This document shows, piece after piece, positions 8,556 through 16,244 of a DNA stretch of 64,000 bases. How positions within the stretch are numbered: the first letter of the stretch is position 1; the number at the start of each line of letters is the position of its first letter. The notes under the pieces are model-generated. The model saw only the letters and a program-made list of their open reading frames with translations. It searched no databases and was not told where the DNA came from. The DNA is from Sanguibacter gelidistatuariae. Its GTDB lineage: Bacteria; Actinomycetota; Actinomycetes; Actinomycetales; Cellulomonadaceae. The stretch covers positions 186,001 through 250,000 of the forward strand of contig NZ_FMYH01000004.1 in the NCBI RefSeq assembly GCF_900096585.1, read 5' to 3'. The translations under genes and the position numbers were made by a program.

Positions 8556-8657
8556 ACCCACGTCCTCCCGCTCCGTGAGCAGGTAACTCGGCCGACCGGC
8601 TGAGCCGAGGCGCCCCCCGTGGATTGTCGTCGGGGGTGAAGTTCCCCGGTGGCACGG

Positions 8658-8695
8658 TTGCCGGGGCTGGTTCTGATTTACGATCAGAGCCAGCC
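8658..8695 (+). promoter_or_regulatory. Head promoter of the polysaccharide locus with an overlapping inverted repeat
   Basis: A -10-like TACGAT (8679-8684) lies 26 bp before the first glycosyltransferase ATG; TTGCCG (8658-8663) is a weak -35 with short spacing. A 13-bp inverted repeat (8665-8677 with 8683-8695, one T-G wobble, 5-nt loop) spans the -10. It could be a repressor operator, or alternatively a terminator for pth. GGGGTGAA occurs upstream at 8633-8640. Confidence 0.45.
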
Positions 8696-8710
8696 ACGGT
8701 AGGGCAGGAT

Positions 8711-9967
8711 ATGACTGTTGACGGCACGGCGCAGAACCGCGATCGACCCCACGCAGCGGGGTGGACCCCGGTCGCGCTCGCCCATGACTATGCGACCCAG
8801 CGTGGTGGGGCCGAGCGGGTTGCACTGATCATGGCCGAGGCGTTCCCGGGCGCCCCCATGTACACGACGCTCTACGACCGTGACCGGACCTTCCCCGAGA
8901 TGGCCGATCTCGACCTGCGGGTCACCCGGCTCAACCGCTACGGTGCGCTGCGCCGGGATCATCGGGTGGCGCTGCCCTTTCTCGCTCGAACGGTGTCTCG
9001 GTCGCCCATCGACGCAGACGTGCTCCTCGCGAGCTCGACAGGTTGGGCGCACGGATTCCCTACTGACGGCCGCAAGATCGTGTACTGCCACGCCCCCGCC
9101 CGGTGGCTGTACCAGCGCGACCGGTACCTAGGCGTCGGCAAGGCAGGAGAATCGCTCTCCCAACGGGCCAACCGTCTCGCGGCCACCGGACTGCTCGGCG
9201 CGCTCACCGGACCGCTGCAGACGTGGGATCGCAGAGCAGCGCACAGTGCCGACGTGTACCTGGCCAACTCCACCGTGACTCGAGAAGCAGTTCGCGCGGT
9301 CTACGACATCGACGCCGAGGTGGTCCCTCCTCCGCCAGCGCTCTCTCCGCAAGGAGAACAACGTCGCCCCGAGGGGATGGACGTGCTGGGCGACCTGCGC
9401 GGGGCGCGGGGCGGTTTCATCCTGTGCGTCGCACGGCTGCTGCCCTACAAGAATGTCGACCTGGTCATCGAGGCGGCACGATCGCACCCGGACACAGGGT
9501 TCGTTGTCGTCGGCGACGGGCCAGATCGCGGGCGTCTGGAAGGCCTCGTCACGGAAGCCGCCAGAGACGGGCAGACCAACGTCGCACTCCTCGGCCGTGT
9601 CACGGACACCGAGCTGCGGTGGCTCTACGCCGGTGCCCGAGTGCTCGTCGCGGCGTCGTACGAGGACTACGGACTCTCCCCCTTAGAAGCGGCAGCCTTC
9701 GGGAAACCTTCGGTCGTACTGCGTGATGGCGGCTATCTCGATACCGTCGTCGAAGGACGAACAGGTGTCTTCTTCGACTCTCCGACGGGCGAACTGATCG
9801 CTCGAGCCATCACAGAGGCCGTAGACACCACCTGGGACCTGGCAGCACTGCTGTTCCATGCACGACAGTTCAGCTCAGCGATGTTCACGACGAAGTTGCA
9901 ACAGGTCGTCGACACACAGATGAGCCGATCCGTCTTCAGCACACGGGAACGCAAGGCAGGGCAGTGA
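8711..9967 (+). CDS. Glycosyltransferase family 4
   Basis: 418 aa, GT-B fold. The N-domain begins VALAHDYATQRGGAERVAL and includes YCHAPARWLYQRDRYLG; the C-domain has FILCVARLLPYKNVDLVIEA and the GT4 donor-binding EX7E-like segment LSPLEAAAFGKPSVVL. It resembles WbaZ/mannosyltransferase-type enzymes that transfer a sugar from an NDP donor to a lipid-linked chain at the membrane. ATG 8711 follows AGGGCAGG. It is the first gene of the locus and probably co-transcribed with the next two. Codon 325 (9683-9685) is TTA, the only TTA leucine codon I noticed by eye in the window. Confidence 0.85.
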   Translation: MTVDGTAQNRDRPHAAGWTPVALAHDYATQRGGAERVALIMAEAFPGAPMYTTLYDRDRTFPEMADLDLRVTRLNRYGALRRDHRVALPFLARTVSRSPIDADVLLASSTGWAHGFPTDGRKIVYCHAPARWLYQRDRYLGVGKAGESLSQRANRLAATGLLGALTGPLQTWDRRAAHSADVYLANSTVTREAVRAVYDIDAEVVPPPPALSPQGEQRRPEGMDVLGDLRGARGGFILCVARLLPYKNVDLVIEAARSHPDTGFVVVGDGPDRGRLEGLVTEAARDGQTNVALLGRVTDTELRWLYAGARVLVAASYEDYGLSPLEAAAFGKPSVVLRDGGYLDTVVEGRTGVFFDSPTGELIARAITEAVDTTWDLAALLFHARQFSSAMFTTKLQQVVDTQMSRSVFSTRERKAGQ

Positions 9968-9977
9968 GGGAGACCAG

Positions 9978-11534
9978 GTGACACTCAAAGAATTCGTCCG
10001 CATGCTCTGGGCCGGTAAATGGCTCATCGTCGTCGCCGTCATCATCGGTGGGGCGGCAAGCGTCGCCTACCTGCAGACACGGACAGTGATTTACTCAAGC
10101 ACCGCCAGCGTGCAGTTCCGCGCGGACGCACCCCAAGCCGGAACCGTCGCCCCGCCCACCCTGGCGGTCGACTCCGAGCAGGCCGCCTCCACCGAGGTCG
10201 CAGCGCGCGCGGCCGCGCTGCTGGGTGACAAGGGAACAGGAGTGAACCTGCTCACTGACGTGAGCACCTCCGTCGACCCGACGACGTCACGGGTGTTCAT
10301 CACTGCTCAAGCGACCGACCCAGCGGCTGCAGAGAAGTTGGCCAACGCCTTCGCGCAAGGGTATGTCGCGCAGGTGGGGGCAGACTGGGACGCCCTGCTC
10401 AAGGGCATCGAAGCGAACATGGCCAGCACCAAGGACAAGGCGGCCGTCCTGGACGCAGCGACCAAGGCGAACCCGGGGGACCCTATCGCCGCTGCTGACC
10501 TGGCCGCTGTGCTCAGCTCATACGGGACCCTCGCGACACAGTCCAACCTCGGTGGAGCGCTCGGTTCACCCGCGGTGCTCGCGCAAGCCGCGAGCAGCGG
10601 AACCCCGCAGGGGATGAACAGCAAGATGGCCCTCGCCCTGGGTGTTCTGGCCGGTGCCCTCCTCGGACTGGGGCTCGCGCTCCTGCGGCGAGCCCTGGAC
10701 ACGTCGGTGACGAACGCGAAGGTCGCCAGGGACGTCAGCGGCGTACCGGTCCTCGCCGAGCTGGCCGACGTCCGACGGTCTGTGGTGAAAGCCGGGGGTG
10801 CGCTTCCGGTCGACGGACGCGCCGCGACACCGTTCACAGAATCCATCCGCGAGCTGCGAACCGCGATACAGGCAGCGCTCGGGGACCAACCGCTGGTCAT
10901 CGTCGTCACGGCGACAGAACCGGACGCTCCCAGGAGCTTCATCGCGGCGAACCTGGCGGCCTCGTGGGCACTGTCAGGACGAGACACCGTCGTCATGTCG
11001 GGGGACTTGCGTCGAGGTGAGCTGGACGAGTTGCTCCCTGCCCCTCCCGGGTGGAAACCCGGAAGTTTGGAGGTGAGCGGGGCACTAGCAGCGATGCGTC
11101 CCACCTCCGTCAGCGGCCTGCGGTTCCTGCCCGCTCCGGAGACCGCGTTGGACCCGGCTGACTACCTGGCGAGCTCCTCTGCGAGACAGCTCATCGCACG
11201 GATCCGAGGATCTGCACAGGTTGTCATTATCGACGCGCCTCCAGTTCTGGCTGCAGCAGACGCGATCATCCTGGGGGGCTATGCAGAAGGGGTGGTGCTC
11301 ATCGCCACCGTGGGGCAGACCAGCCGGACTGTCCTCGAGAACGCCGCCGCCCGCCTGACCAGCGCCAAGGTCAGGCTGTTGGGTATCGCCCTGCACGGAC
11401 GTACCGCGGACAGGCGCATGACGTACGTCTCGACGTATGCACCAGCCGGGGCACTGCCCCAGGACTCCTCGTCGAAGAAGGGGCGCCGGCGAGTCGACGA
11501 GGAGCAGCGCAACCCCTCCCGATCCTCGGTATGA
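9978..11534 (+). CDS. Wzz-type polysaccharide co-polymerase with degenerate tyrosine-kinase domain
   Basis: 518 aa. Two membrane segments (about 15-33 and 217-236) flank an extracytoplasmic Wzz domain, and a C-terminal domain (about 285-490) has the BY-kinase fold. Walker B (VVIIDAPPVL) is intact, but the P-loop position reads TATEPDAPRS (311-320): the glycines are gone and the Lys is replaced by Arg 319. Walker A' reads MSGDLRR with the first Asp lost. The C-tail lacks the usual Tyr cluster. It should still set chain length, but ATP hydrolysis and autophosphorylation look unlikely. GTG 9978 lies 10 bp after the previous stop. Confidence 0.8.
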   Translation: MTLKEFVRMLWAGKWLIVVAVIIGGAASVAYLQTRTVIYSSTASVQFRADAPQAGTVAPPTLAVDSEQAASTEVAARAAALLGDKGTGVNLLTDVSTSVDPTTSRVFITAQATDPAAAEKLANAFAQGYVAQVGADWDALLKGIEANMASTKDKAAVLDAATKANPGDPIAAADLAAVLSSYGTLATQSNLGGALGSPAVLAQAASSGTPQGMNSKMALALGVLAGALLGLGLALLRRALDTSVTNAKVARDVSGVPVLAELADVRRSVVKAGGALPVDGRAATPFTESIRELRTAIQAALGDQPLVIVVTATEPDAPRSFIAANLAASWALSGRDTVVMSGDLRRGELDELLPAPPGWKPGSLEVSGALAAMRPTSVSGLRFLPAPETALDPADYLASSSARQLIARIRGSAQVVIIDAPPVLAAADAIILGGYAEGVVLIATVGQTSRTVLENAAARLTSAKVRLLGIALHGRTADRRMTYVSTYAPAGALPQDSSSKKGRRRVDEEQRNPSRSSV

Positions 11535-12724
11535 GCGCACCGCTGCGGGTGCTTCTCGTCGATCACACGGCTGTTCTCGGCGGCGCTGAGCTGGCACTCG
11601 TGCGCCTGTGCTCCGCCCTGGACCCGTTGCGCGTCCGGCCGAGCATCCTCCTCTTCGACGATGGCCCGCTGCGCCAGCTGCTCGAGGACGAAGGGCATCA
11701 CGTCAGCGTGCTCGCCCTGCAGGACGACATCCGCACAGCCAGCCGCAACGGTTCACGTGTGTCGTGGTCGTCGATCCCGCAGCTGCTCCGCGGTGCTCGT
11801 GACGTCGCAGCGTTCACCGCACGCCTGACGCAGCTGCTGCGTGCACGCCGACCTGACGTGGTGCACACGACCTCGCTCAAGGCAGATCTGCTGTGCGTCG
11901 TCCCTGCGTTCTTCGCCCGGGTTCCGCTCGTGTGGCACGTCCACGACCGGATCGCCGCGGACTACCTGCCAGCCCTGGTCGCGGGGAGCTTCCGGCTGCT
12001 CGCCCGGTACGTGCCACGTCATGTTGTGGTGAACTCCTTGGCGACAGCCTCGACCCTCGCACCGCGCAAGGGCAGATGGACCTTGGCCTACCCCGGGTTG
12101 CTTCCCTCCCAGGTCCGACCTTTCGAAGGCGCACGAGACTCGTCGACCCCTGTCGTGGGCATCGTCGGGCGGCTGAGCCCGACCAAGGGGCAGCGGGAGT
12201 TCATCTACGCCGCCCAGCAGGTCCTGAAGGTGCACCCTCAGGCGACGTTTCGCATCATCGGTTCGGCGCTCTTCGGTGAGCACGACTATGCACGATCCTT
12301 GACTGACCTCATCGACGAGCTTGGTCTTGACGAGGCCGTGACACTCGTTGGATTCGTTGCAGATCCCACGACCGAGCTCGACGTCCTCACCGTCTGCGTC
12401 CACGCCTCACCGGTCCCGGAACCCTTCGGCCAGGTCGTCGTAGAGGCGATGGCCAGAGGCGTGCCCGTCGTCGCCATGCGGGCTGGAGGTGTGCCAGAGA
12501 TACTCGAACCCCGCACCCATGACGGCGCGTTGGGGCTGCTGGTGAACCCGGGTGACGTTGACGCGCTCGCTGATGCGATCAGCGATGTGGTCACCGATCC
12601 AGCAGCAGCGATCGAACGTGCGCACCGCGCATGGCTGAGCGTACAACGACGGTTCATGATCGACCGGTCGGCAGAAGCCGTCATGCAGGCATGGGCGAGC
12701 GCTTCACATCTGCAGAGGCCGTAG
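11531..12724 (+). CDS. Glycosyltransferase family 4
   Basis: 397 aa GT-B enzyme. The N-domain has LVDHTAVLGGAELALVRL, then DVVHTTSLKADLL and LVWHVHDRIAADYL; the C-domain has VVGIVGRLSPTKGQREFI and EPFGQVVVEAMARGVPVVAM, the donor-binding element of GT4. It starts inside the stop of the Wzz-like gene (ATGA), so the three plus-strand genes form a coupled operon. Its 3' end overlaps the convergent minus-strand glycosyltransferase by 21 bp. Donor and acceptor unknown. Confidence 0.85.
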   Translation: MSAPLRVLLVDHTAVLGGAELALVRLCSALDPLRVRPSILLFDDGPLRQLLEDEGHHVSVLALQDDIRTASRNGSRVSWSSIPQLLRGARDVAAFTARLTQLLRARRPDVVHTTSLKADLLCVVPAFFARVPLVWHVHDRIAADYLPALVAGSFRLLARYVPRHVVVNSLATASTLAPRKGRWTLAYPGLLPSQVRPFEGARDSSTPVVGIVGRLSPTKGQREFIYAAQQVLKVHPQATFRIIGSALFGEHDYARSLTDLIDELGLDEAVTLVGFVADPTTELDVLTVCVHASPVPEPFGQVVVEAMARGVPVVAMRAGGVPEILEPRTHDGALGLLVNPGDVDALADAISDVVTDPAAAIERAHRAWLSVQRRFMIDRSAEAVMQAWASASHLQRP

Positions 12725-13864
12725 CCCGCCCAGGACCTTCTGCATTGCGACGACCCGCTCTGCCCACGTCGGAATCCCCGGCATCAATGGCCCAGGCCCC
12801 GTCGGGAGGTGAGGGCTGAGCAGTATCCCGATCACCGCTTCGGTGAATCCGCTCCCTTCAGCGATGTGCGTCACAGGATTCTTCAGGTCTCGGAAACCGG
12901 CTACCGGAGTGCTCACCACAGGTCGCCCGATCGCCTGGTACTCGTACAGCTTGATGGGGTCCAAAGAATCGGTAAACGGATCTACCACGTGCGGTACCAC
13001 AAGCACTTCAGCGTGCTGAAGATAGGCCGGAATATCGAGGTGCGGACGGGCTCCGAGCAGCACGATCCCAGCAGCGAGCAGACATGCACGCTGTCCTGAG
13101 GTCAGCAGTGCCGGACCCACCAGCACCAACGTCCCGTGCCCTGAGCGGTTCAGCTCTTCAGCAAGGTGAACGCACAGCGGTAGATCGATGCGATCAGCAT
13201 GCACGGTCCCCACGTAGAGGGCTATCGGCTCCCGAGGAAGGTCGACCGGACGACGTCGAGGTTCCCTGAAGGCCTCGACGTCCACCGCGTTGGGTATCAG
13301 CACGACCTGGCGACGGGTGCCCTTGGACTCCGCGAGCGCGGGGGAACACACCACGACCGCCGAGCAGGCAGCGAGCAGCAGGTTCTCGTCAGAGAGCAGC
13401 TTCGCGTGCTGCTCGGGCGAGCGCTTGGCGACGAGCCAGTCGTCGGTGATGTCGTACAGGCTCGGCCAGGCCGACAACCGCACGAGCGTCGCACCAGCAG
13501 GGTCGTTCACCCAGAGCAACGGGTCGACCAGACGCAGACGGCGGGCTGCGCGCATGACGGACTGAGCCATCCGCTCGTCGACGGTCGCCCCGAGCGCCCG
13601 TCCGGCACGACGCGGCAACCACTTCGTCGGCTGGTACGTCCACAGGCGACCGTCCGGGACGCCGTCCCGACGTCCACGACGGACGACGCCGCGACCCAGC
13701 CGTGGAAGGTGCTTGGTGTGCAGCGAGTGCAGCGGATCCTCGGGGGGCTCGACGAACAGCACTCGCAGCTCGGGGTCAGCGTGCAGCAACCCTGCCAGGA
13801 GGATCTGGTTACGCCGCCAGACGTTGTCCCAGCGTTCCAGGGAGAACACCACCAGGTTGGTCAT
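12704..13864 (-). CDS. Glycosyltransferase (GT4-like, TuaH type)
   Basis: 386 aa. It opens with LVVFSLERWDNVWRRNQILL and continues with FVEPPEDPL, YDITDDWL, VVCSPALAESKG and VVLIPNAVDVEAF, a pattern seen in TuaH-like sugar transferases. The C-domain has IALYVGTVHADRIDL and PIKLYEYQAIGRPVVSTPVAGF, where the family Glu lies in YEY. It is the last gene of a four-gene minus-strand operon in which every junction overlaps by 4 bp. Confidence 0.8.
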   Translation of the reverse strand: MTNLVVFSLERWDNVWRRNQILLAGLLHADPELRVLFVEPPEDPLHSLHTKHLPRLGRGVVRRGRRDGVPDGRLWTYQPTKWLPRRAGRALGATVDERMAQSVMRAARRLRLVDPLLWVNDPAGATLVRLSAWPSLYDITDDWLVAKRSPEQHAKLLSDENLLLAACSAVVVCSPALAESKGTRRQVVLIPNAVDVEAFREPRRRPVDLPREPIALYVGTVHADRIDLPLCVHLAEELNRSGHGTLVLVGPALLTSGQRACLLAAGIVLLGARPHLDIPAYLQHAEVLVVPHVVDPFTDSLDPIKLYEYQAIGRPVVSTPVAGFRDLKNPVTHIAEGSGFTEAVIGILLSPHLPTGPGPLMPGIPTWAERVVAMQKVLGGLRPLQM

Positions 13865-14895
13865 CGAAGCACCTCTCGGTAGACCTGAATCGTTGCCTGA
13901 GCCTGTGCAGTCAACGAGAACTTCTCACGTTGGACGGTTTGCAGCTCGTCCCCGTAGCGCCCGGCGCGCCCCGGGTCACGGGCGAGAGCGACGAGGAGGT
14001 CTCCGCCTGCGCTCGCGTCACCCGGAGTGAAGAGCCGTGCGTCGTCGGCTCGACCGACGGTCTCGCGATGACCACCCGCCGCAGCGGCGATGACCGGCAA
14101 CCCGCCCGACATGGCTTCGACGACCGACAACCCCAGACCGTCGATGTCGCACGGAGCGATGATCGCGCGGGCCTGGTCCATCAGTTCCAGGCAGTCGGAG
14201 CGTGACCCCAGGAACCGTGTCGCCTGCCAGATCCCCAGGTCGGAGGCAAGGAGCTCCAACCTTCCACGCTCGGACCCGTCCCCGGCGACCTCCAGGAGCC
14301 ACCCGTCCTCGGCGAGCCCGCTCGCGGCGAAGACGCCCAGGGCTACCTCAGTGCGCTTCTCCGGCTCGAGGCGCTGCACGACCAACGCGACCTTCTCGCG
14401 GTTGAGGTATGGTCCCGCGTCGGGGCGATCCGGCACACCTGAGTGCACAACCGTCGACGGACCCTCGATCCGATCCGCCACGTAGTGGCTGATCGCGATC
14501 TGCGCAGCGATCCGTCGGGCGACCTGCATACCCAGCTGCCGTGCGAGCGTGCTCGATCCTCGACGTCGGGCAAAGTGACGGGTGGCGACGAGTGGGACAG
14601 TGCGCAGGTGCGGGGCGAGGGTGACTGCGAACTCGGCAGCGCTCATGTGCGCATGCACGACGTCAGGGTCTGACGTCCGACCCAAGATCCTCAGGATCGA
14701 CATCGTCGTGGGCGCAGCGAGGACAGGGATGGCCCTGCTGCCGAAGACCGCCTGCATGTGATCCGGAGAACCACCGATGACTCGTACTCTGTGGCCGAGG
14801 TCGTGCTGGGCGGCGGCCAGGTTAGCCACGTGGCGTTCGACACCTGCAAAGGCGTCAGAACGGATGACGTGCAGCACCCGCAAGGACTGCCTCAT
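13861..14895 (-). CDS. Glycosyltransferase family 4
   Basis: 344 aa GT-B enzyme. The N-domain has VLHVIRSDAFAGVERHVANL, DVVHAHMSAAEFA and VPLVATRHFARRR; the C-domain has ALVVQRLEPEKRTEVAL and the donor site IDGLGLSVVEAMSGGLPVIA. Third gene of the minus-strand operon, coupled by ATGA overlaps to the Wzy-like gene upstream and the TuaH-like transferase downstream. It likely adds one sugar to the lipid-linked repeat on the cytoplasmic face. Confidence 0.85.
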   Translation of the reverse strand: MRQSLRVLHVIRSDAFAGVERHVANLAAAQHDLGHRVRVIGGSPDHMQAVFGSRAIPVLAAPTTMSILRILGRTSDPDVVHAHMSAAEFAVTLAPHLRTVPLVATRHFARRRGSSTLARQLGMQVARRIAAQIAISHYVADRIEGPSTVVHSGVPDRPDAGPYLNREKVALVVQRLEPEKRTEVALGVFAASGLAEDGWLLEVAGDGSERGRLELLASDLGIWQATRFLGSRSDCLELMDQARAIIAPCDIDGLGLSVVEAMSGGLPVIAAAAGGHRETVGRADDARLFTPGDASAGGDLLVALARDPGRAGRYGDELQTVQREKFSLTAQAQATIQVYREVLR

Positions 14896-16244
14896 ACGAC
14901 CACCTGACCTGGCGGTGTTGTGCGCTCAAGCGTGAGCGCATCAGAGAGCGGGGGAGGAGCCGGACCTGTCGCGGCAGCCCGTTCCATGGCTCCCACGCAG
15001 AGCCCAGCGACCAAGAAAGGCATCGGAACCTGCGCGGCGACCCAGAACAGATCCAGCTGCCCTTGGACAAAGCGCATCAGCACTGCGGCAAATGCCAATG
15101 TTCCGAACGCCGGAGACATGCGCCACAGCACCCACAGCATCCCGCCGAACATCACCAGGAATCCGACCAGCCCCACGGCGCCGGCAGAGGTGAGGACCTC
15201 CAGCTCAGCATTGGGCGGTTGGAACCCGTACGCGGTACGGCCCGTGGTCCACCACCGCAGCCCGGCTCCGAAGAGCTGGTGCTCCTGCCACAGCCGGAAC
15301 GAGTCCGCGTACCAGGTCAGGCGTTGGTTGGCAGAGTTGAAGTCGTTGTCCTGAGCCAGCTGGTCGCTCGTGCTCGACCACACCGTGACGATCGCCGCCG
15401 TGATCACCACGAGAACCACCTTCGAGCGCCTGCGCCCGGGCTCACGGCGCAGCACCACGACGAACACCCCGACTGCCAGGCCCAAGATCGCCTGCCGGGA
15501 CTGGGACGCGATGAGCGCCGACGAGAACAGTCCGAAGGCCGGCAGAGTCCACGACATCGACCAGCCCAGCCACGCAGGACGTTGGTACACGATCAGCGCA
15601 GCCATGGCCATCACGGCGCCCAAGAGGTTCTTGTGCATGGCCATCGGCCAGTTCAGGTACACCGCGTTCAGCATCCCCGTCGCGGCGTGGTCCTGCGCGG
15701 CCTGAAGCAGCGCTGACACGGCGATGACGGCGCAGGCCGCGAGGAACAACGAGAACGCGAGCCTGGACCGCCCGGAACGACCGATGCTCCACCCCACGAC
15801 GAGCGCCCCCGCGACCAGCAGCCACGCGTGGAACCACTCGACGACATTCGCCGTGTACGGGTTCGCGACGACGGTGAACAGCGTCGTCGCCTGATAGAAC
15901 GCCGAGAACAGCAAGAGCTTGCGCAGCGTCGGGCTCAGCGGCGACTCCCTCAGCAGCAGAGCCACCCAGAAGGCCGCGAACAGCACGAGGTCTGAGACGG
16001 AGAGGTTCAGCCCGCCCTGACCATCTGGGCCGCCGCCCCCAACACGCTCGATGACGATGATCGCCGGGAATGCCACGATCGGGAGAGTCGCAGGTTCTGT
16101 CAGGGTCAGTGCGACCACCACGACCGCAGCTGCCCCGGCCAACGCCAACGACGGACTGATCGTGAGCAGCGAGACGACCACGGCGACGGCCAGCACGGCT
16201 GACACCACGAAGGGGGCGTTGCGTCGCAGCGCAGCGATGCTCAC
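14892..16244 (-). CDS. O-antigen polymerase/ligase-like membrane protein (Wzy/WaaL family)
   Basis: 450 aa with about 11-12 predicted membrane segments. A large extracytoplasmic loop follows the middle segments and contains NQRLTWYADSFRLWQEHQLF, GAGLRWW and FQPPNAELEVLTSAG, the layout of O-antigen ligases and polymerases (GxG plus a conserved His/Asn in the loop). It probably polymerises repeat units or ligates the finished glycan to the envelope. It starts with GTG overlapping the upstream stop (GTGA). Polymerase and ligase cannot be told apart from sequence. Confidence 0.75.
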   Translation of the reverse strand: MSIAALRRNAPFVVSAVLAVAVVVSLLTISPSLALAGAAAVVVVALTLTEPATLPIVAFPAIIVIERVGGGGPDGQGGLNLSVSDLVLFAAFWVALLLRESPLSPTLRKLLLFSAFYQATTLFTVVANPYTANVVEWFHAWLLVAGALVVGWSIGRSGRSRLAFSLFLAACAVIAVSALLQAAQDHAATGMLNAVYLNWPMAMHKNLLGAVMAMAALIVYQRPAWLGWSMSWTLPAFGLFSSALIASQSRQAILGLAVGVFVVVLRREPGRRRSKVVLVVITAAIVTVWSSTSDQLAQDNDFNSANQRLTWYADSFRLWQEHQLFGAGLRWWTTGRTAYGFQPPNAELEVLTSAGAVGLVGFLVMFGGMLWVLWRMSPAFGTLAFAAVLMRFVQGQLDLFWVAAQVPMPFLVAGLCVGAMERAAATGPAPPPLSDALTLERTTPPGQVVV

